Assembly (NCBI GenBank): GCA_002729295.1
Contig: PBTU01000060.1
Location: forward strand, 9,095 to 18,225
Length of the DNA: 9,131 bases
Source: Verrucomicrobiales bacterium
GTDB taxonomy: Bacteria; Verrucomicrobiota; Verrucomicrobiia; Verrucomicrobiales; Akkermansiaceae
Direction of reading: 5' to 3'
Shown here: positions 7,233-9,131 of the stretch, piece after piece
How the letters are laid out: every line of letters starts with the position of its first letter
Numbering within the stretch: position 1 is the first letter of the stretch
Notes under the pieces: model-generated
What the model was told of the DNA's origin: nothing
Seen by the model: only the letters and a program-made list of their open reading frames with translations
Databases searched by the model: none
Position numbers and translations under genes: made by a program

Positions 7233-8486
7233 ATGCACTTACTGGATACTTCGGCCATATTACTCACGCTCGCTGCTGTTTTTGGATACATTAATCACCG
7301 TGTATTCAAGCTTCCGAACAGTATCGGGATTCTTCTCCTGGGATTGGTATTGAGCGCTCTTCTTCTTTTGTTTGGTAACTTCTGGCCCGCGCTGCGGGAT
7401 AATGCCGATTCGTTTGTCACTCAGATCGACTTCAACGAGACGGTGATGCAGGTCATGTTGAGCTTTCTGCTGTTTGCCGGGGCGCTGCACGTGAATCTAA
7501 ATGATTTGAAAAACCAGAAGTATGTCGTGGCTATTTTAGCCAGCGTTGGCCTGCTTGTTTCCACTCTTCTGGTGGGAAGTGTGGCATTCTTTGTTTTCAA
7601 ATGGACCGGGTTGAATGTGCCGTTTCTATGGTGTCTTGTTTTTGGTTCGTTGATATCGCCGACCGATCCGGTTGCGGTGCTTGGAATCCTCAAGAAAGTA
7701 GGTGTCTCAAAATCGATTGAAACCAAGATCACCGGAGAGTCTTTGTTTAACGACGGAGTCGGGGTTGTCGTCTATATCGCCTTGATTGGTTTTGCAGTTG
7801 GAGGTGGGGACCGGGGCGCGATGGACGTGGGACTTCTGTTTATCGAGGAAGTCGGGGGTGGTTTGCTACTGGGTGGCCTGCTCGGATATGTTGCCTATCG
7901 GATGTTGAAATCCATTGATAATTATCAGGTGGAGATTCTGATTACCCTAGCTTTGGTGACGGGTGGATATCAACTTGCGAGCTATTTTCATTTTAGCGGT
8001 CCGTTGGCCATGGTGGTTGCGGGTCTGATGATCGGCAATCATGGTAGGGAGTTGGCGATGAGCGAGACTACAAGGCATCATCTTGACCTCTTTTGGGAGT
8101 TGATCGATGAGATGCTTAACGCGGTGTTGTTCCTCTTGATTGGACTGGAAATCTTTGTGCTGAGTTGGAATTCTTCTGCATTGGTTGCCGGAATCATTTT
8201 GATCGGAGTTGTCCTAGGTTCAAGAATGGTTGCGGTTTCTTTGCCTGTGATTGTCTTGAAGCGTTCCCGGGCATTTTCTCCGGGAATCATTCGGATTCTG
8301 ACATGGGGAGGGCTTCGGGGAGGAATCTCCGTGGCTCTGGCTCTCGCTCTTCCCAAGGAGGGGATTGAAGATGGGGTCAGGCAGGCCATTCTAATGGCGA
8401 CCTATATCGTGGTCATTTTCTCGATTGCGGTTCAAGGACTGACCTTGAAGCCAGTGATTCTTCGCGCAATGGGCAAAAACGGCTAG
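7233..8486 (+). CDS. Na+/H+ antiporter, CPA1 (NhaP/NHE-type) family
   Basis: An inner-membrane cation/proton exchanger of 417 residues with about 12 hydrophobic segments, the usual size of a bacterial CPA1 transporter without a regulatory tail. Diagnostic motifs are SPTDPVAVLGILKKVG (142-157), with the unwound-helix TDP, and GESLFNDGVGVVVY (168-181). The latter contains the Asn173-Asp174 pair expected at the ion-binding site of the electroneutral CPA1 group. Near the C-terminus are the conserved TWGGLRGGISVALALALP (357-374), with Arg362, and the segment ending VQGLTLKP. The ATG at 7233 is chosen because the frame upstream, open to 7149, overlaps the preceding gene and encodes non-homologous-looking sequence. 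TAAGGA, formed partly by the preceding stop codon, lies just upstream and may serve as a close-spaced ribosome site. It would adjust Na+ and pH; the cation is not determined. Last gene of the run. Confidence 0.94.
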   Translation: MHLLDTSAILLTLAAVFGYINHRVFKLPNSIGILLLGLVLSALLLLFGNFWPALRDNADSFVTQIDFNETVMQVMLSFLLFAGALHVNLNDLKNQKYVVAILASVGLLVSTLLVGSVAFFVFKWTGLNVPFLWCLVFGSLISPTDPVAVLGILKKVGVSKSIETKITGESLFNDGVGVVVYIALIGFAVGGGDRGAMDVGLLFIEEVGGGLLLGGLLGYVAYRMLKSIDNYQVEILITLALVTGGYQLASYFHFSGPLAMVVAGLMIGNHGRELAMSETTRHHLDLFWELIDEMLNAVLFLLIGLEIFVLSWNSSALVAGIILIGVVLGSRMVAVSLPVIVLKRSRAFSPGIIRILTWGGLRGGISVALALALPKEGIEDGVRQAILMATYIVVIFSIAVQGLTLKPVILRAMGKNG

Positions 8487-8492
8487 TTAGCC
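8481..8492. terminator. Short inverted repeat between convergent genes, possible weak bidirectional terminator
   Basis: GGCTAGTTAGCC forms 5-base inverted arms, realistically a 4 bp stem with an AGTT loop. It overlaps the antiporter stop codon and abuts the stop of the opposing TPR gene. On the minus strand it is followed by GTTTTTG, and on the plus strand by TACTTTTC. The stem is short for an intrinsic terminator, so this is only a candidate. Confidence 0.25.
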
Positions 8493-9131
8493 TACTTTTC
8501 GCCTTCCTTTTCAGCTTGCTTGATTTCGATAGGATCAACTTTCCAATTTGGGAACCCCTGCTTGAGTTGCAGACGGTATTGGGCAGCTTTTCCTTCTTCT
8601 CCCAGAAGTCTGGCAGACTGGGCCGCGCCGGCGAGGGCCCTTGGTTTGATGAGTGGATCATCGAGAACCATTTGAATTGTTTTTTGGTAGTCCCGCAGGG
8701 CTTGCTCAGGCCGGTTTTGGCGCAGGGCAACTTCCGCTTTGACCAGATGGAGCCCGGCGAGATGCGGCCCCCTCACATCAATGGCGAGAGCCTTGTTGGT
8801 GGTCTCGATGGCCTCGTCGTATTTTGCCAGTCCGATCTGAGAGAGCGCAAGATCGAGCATGGAATCCGCTTCCCATCGTTTTTCCTGTTTGAGGCCGAGA
8901 ATGATCGTCCCGGTTTTCAGAGCTGCGGCAAAATTATTGCTTTCGTTTTGAGCCTTGGCCAAGGTTCGCCAGACTCCGGGTTTTGTTTTGGCCGGGTTTT
9001 CGGGATCTGTCGATTTCTCTAAATATGTGACGGCCCCTTTAGCATTTCCTTCGTGAAAGAGTTGGACGCCGAGCCAGGAGAGAATGTGGGAGGGGATTTC
9101 CTTGCCGGGAGCGTCTTGGAGGATTCTCTGG
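8492..9131 (-). CDS. TPR-repeat protein, C-terminal part (5' end beyond window)
   Basis: The frame stays open to the right edge, so only the last 212 residues are visible. The TTG at 8962 is not a credible start, because repeat-like sequence continues upstream of it without a stop. About five helical-pair repeats can be seen, with typical TPR spacing of small and aromatic residues. Examples are SWLGVQLFHEGNAKGAVTYL near 9079-9020, ALSQIGLAKYDEAIETTNKA (best match to consensus), then AEVALRQNRPEQALRDYQKT, and a final degenerate ARLLGEEGKAAQYRLQL. The tail is charged and ends EKEGEK. TPR proteins scaffold protein interactions, and nothing here indicates the partner. The gene converges on the antiporter with 5 nt between stops and is not part of that operon. 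The N-terminus, including any signal peptide or membrane anchor, lies outside the window. Confidence 0.85.
   Translation of the reverse strand, partial: QRILQDAPGKEIPSHILSWLGVQLFHEGNAKGAVTYLEKSTDPENPAKTKPGVWRTLAKAQNESNNFAAALKTGTIILGLKQEKRWEADSMLDLALSQIGLAKYDEAIETTNKALAIDVRGPHLAGLHLVKAEVALRQNRPEQALRDYQKTIQMVLDDPLIKPRALAGAAQSARLLGEEGKAAQYRLQLKQGFPNWKVDPIEIKQAEKEGEK

Noticed and set aside
8516..9022. Plus-strand open frame of 168 residues at the right end
   Set aside because: It lies antisense to the TPR gene, whose repeat pattern continues through it. No family resemblance was seen in the plus-strand product.

Overview
This is a gene-dense stretch of bacterial chromosome with seven protein-coding genes, six complete and one cut by the right edge. 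No RNA genes, mobile elements, CRISPR arrays or long repeats were seen. Moderate GC content, weak or absent Shine-Dalgarno sequences, the divergent form of the class A penicillin-binding protein and the orphan envelope-type proteins suggest a Verrucomicrobia/PVC-type bacterium. That placement is an inference from gene style, not a proven assignment.

Left part (about 24-2136, minus strand): a two-gene unit. A MidA/NDUFAF7-type SAM-dependent methyltransferase is transcribed first. It is followed by quinolinate synthase (nadA), whose start lies at or just past the methyltransferase stop.

Middle and right (2135-8486, plus strand): a tightly packed four-gene run. It holds a class A PBP/peptidoglycan glycosyltransferase, a zinc-ribbon single-pass membrane protein, a conserved cytosolic protein of unknown function, and a CPA1-type Na+/H+ antiporter. 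Junctions are an 11 nt gap, an 8 nt overlap and a 4 nt gap, so co-transcription and partial translational coupling are likely. The left and middle units diverge from a single shared CATG at 2134-2137, where each strand's ATG overlaps the other, so there is no dedicated intergenic promoter region.

Right edge (8492-9131, minus strand): the C-terminal part of a TPR-repeat protein, converging on the antiporter with only 5 nt between the stop codons.

The most interesting point is the PBP. Its glycosyltransferase motifs are intact, but the transpeptidase catalytic SxxK reads TALF and the SxN motif reads SKI, while the KTG motif survives as KSGT. It therefore looks like a glycan polymerase with a pseudo-transpeptidase domain. 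It is co-transcribed with two proteins of unknown function, one of which could link the cytoplasm to the cell envelope. This four-gene unit is the best candidate here for an undescribed system, though its joint function is unproven.
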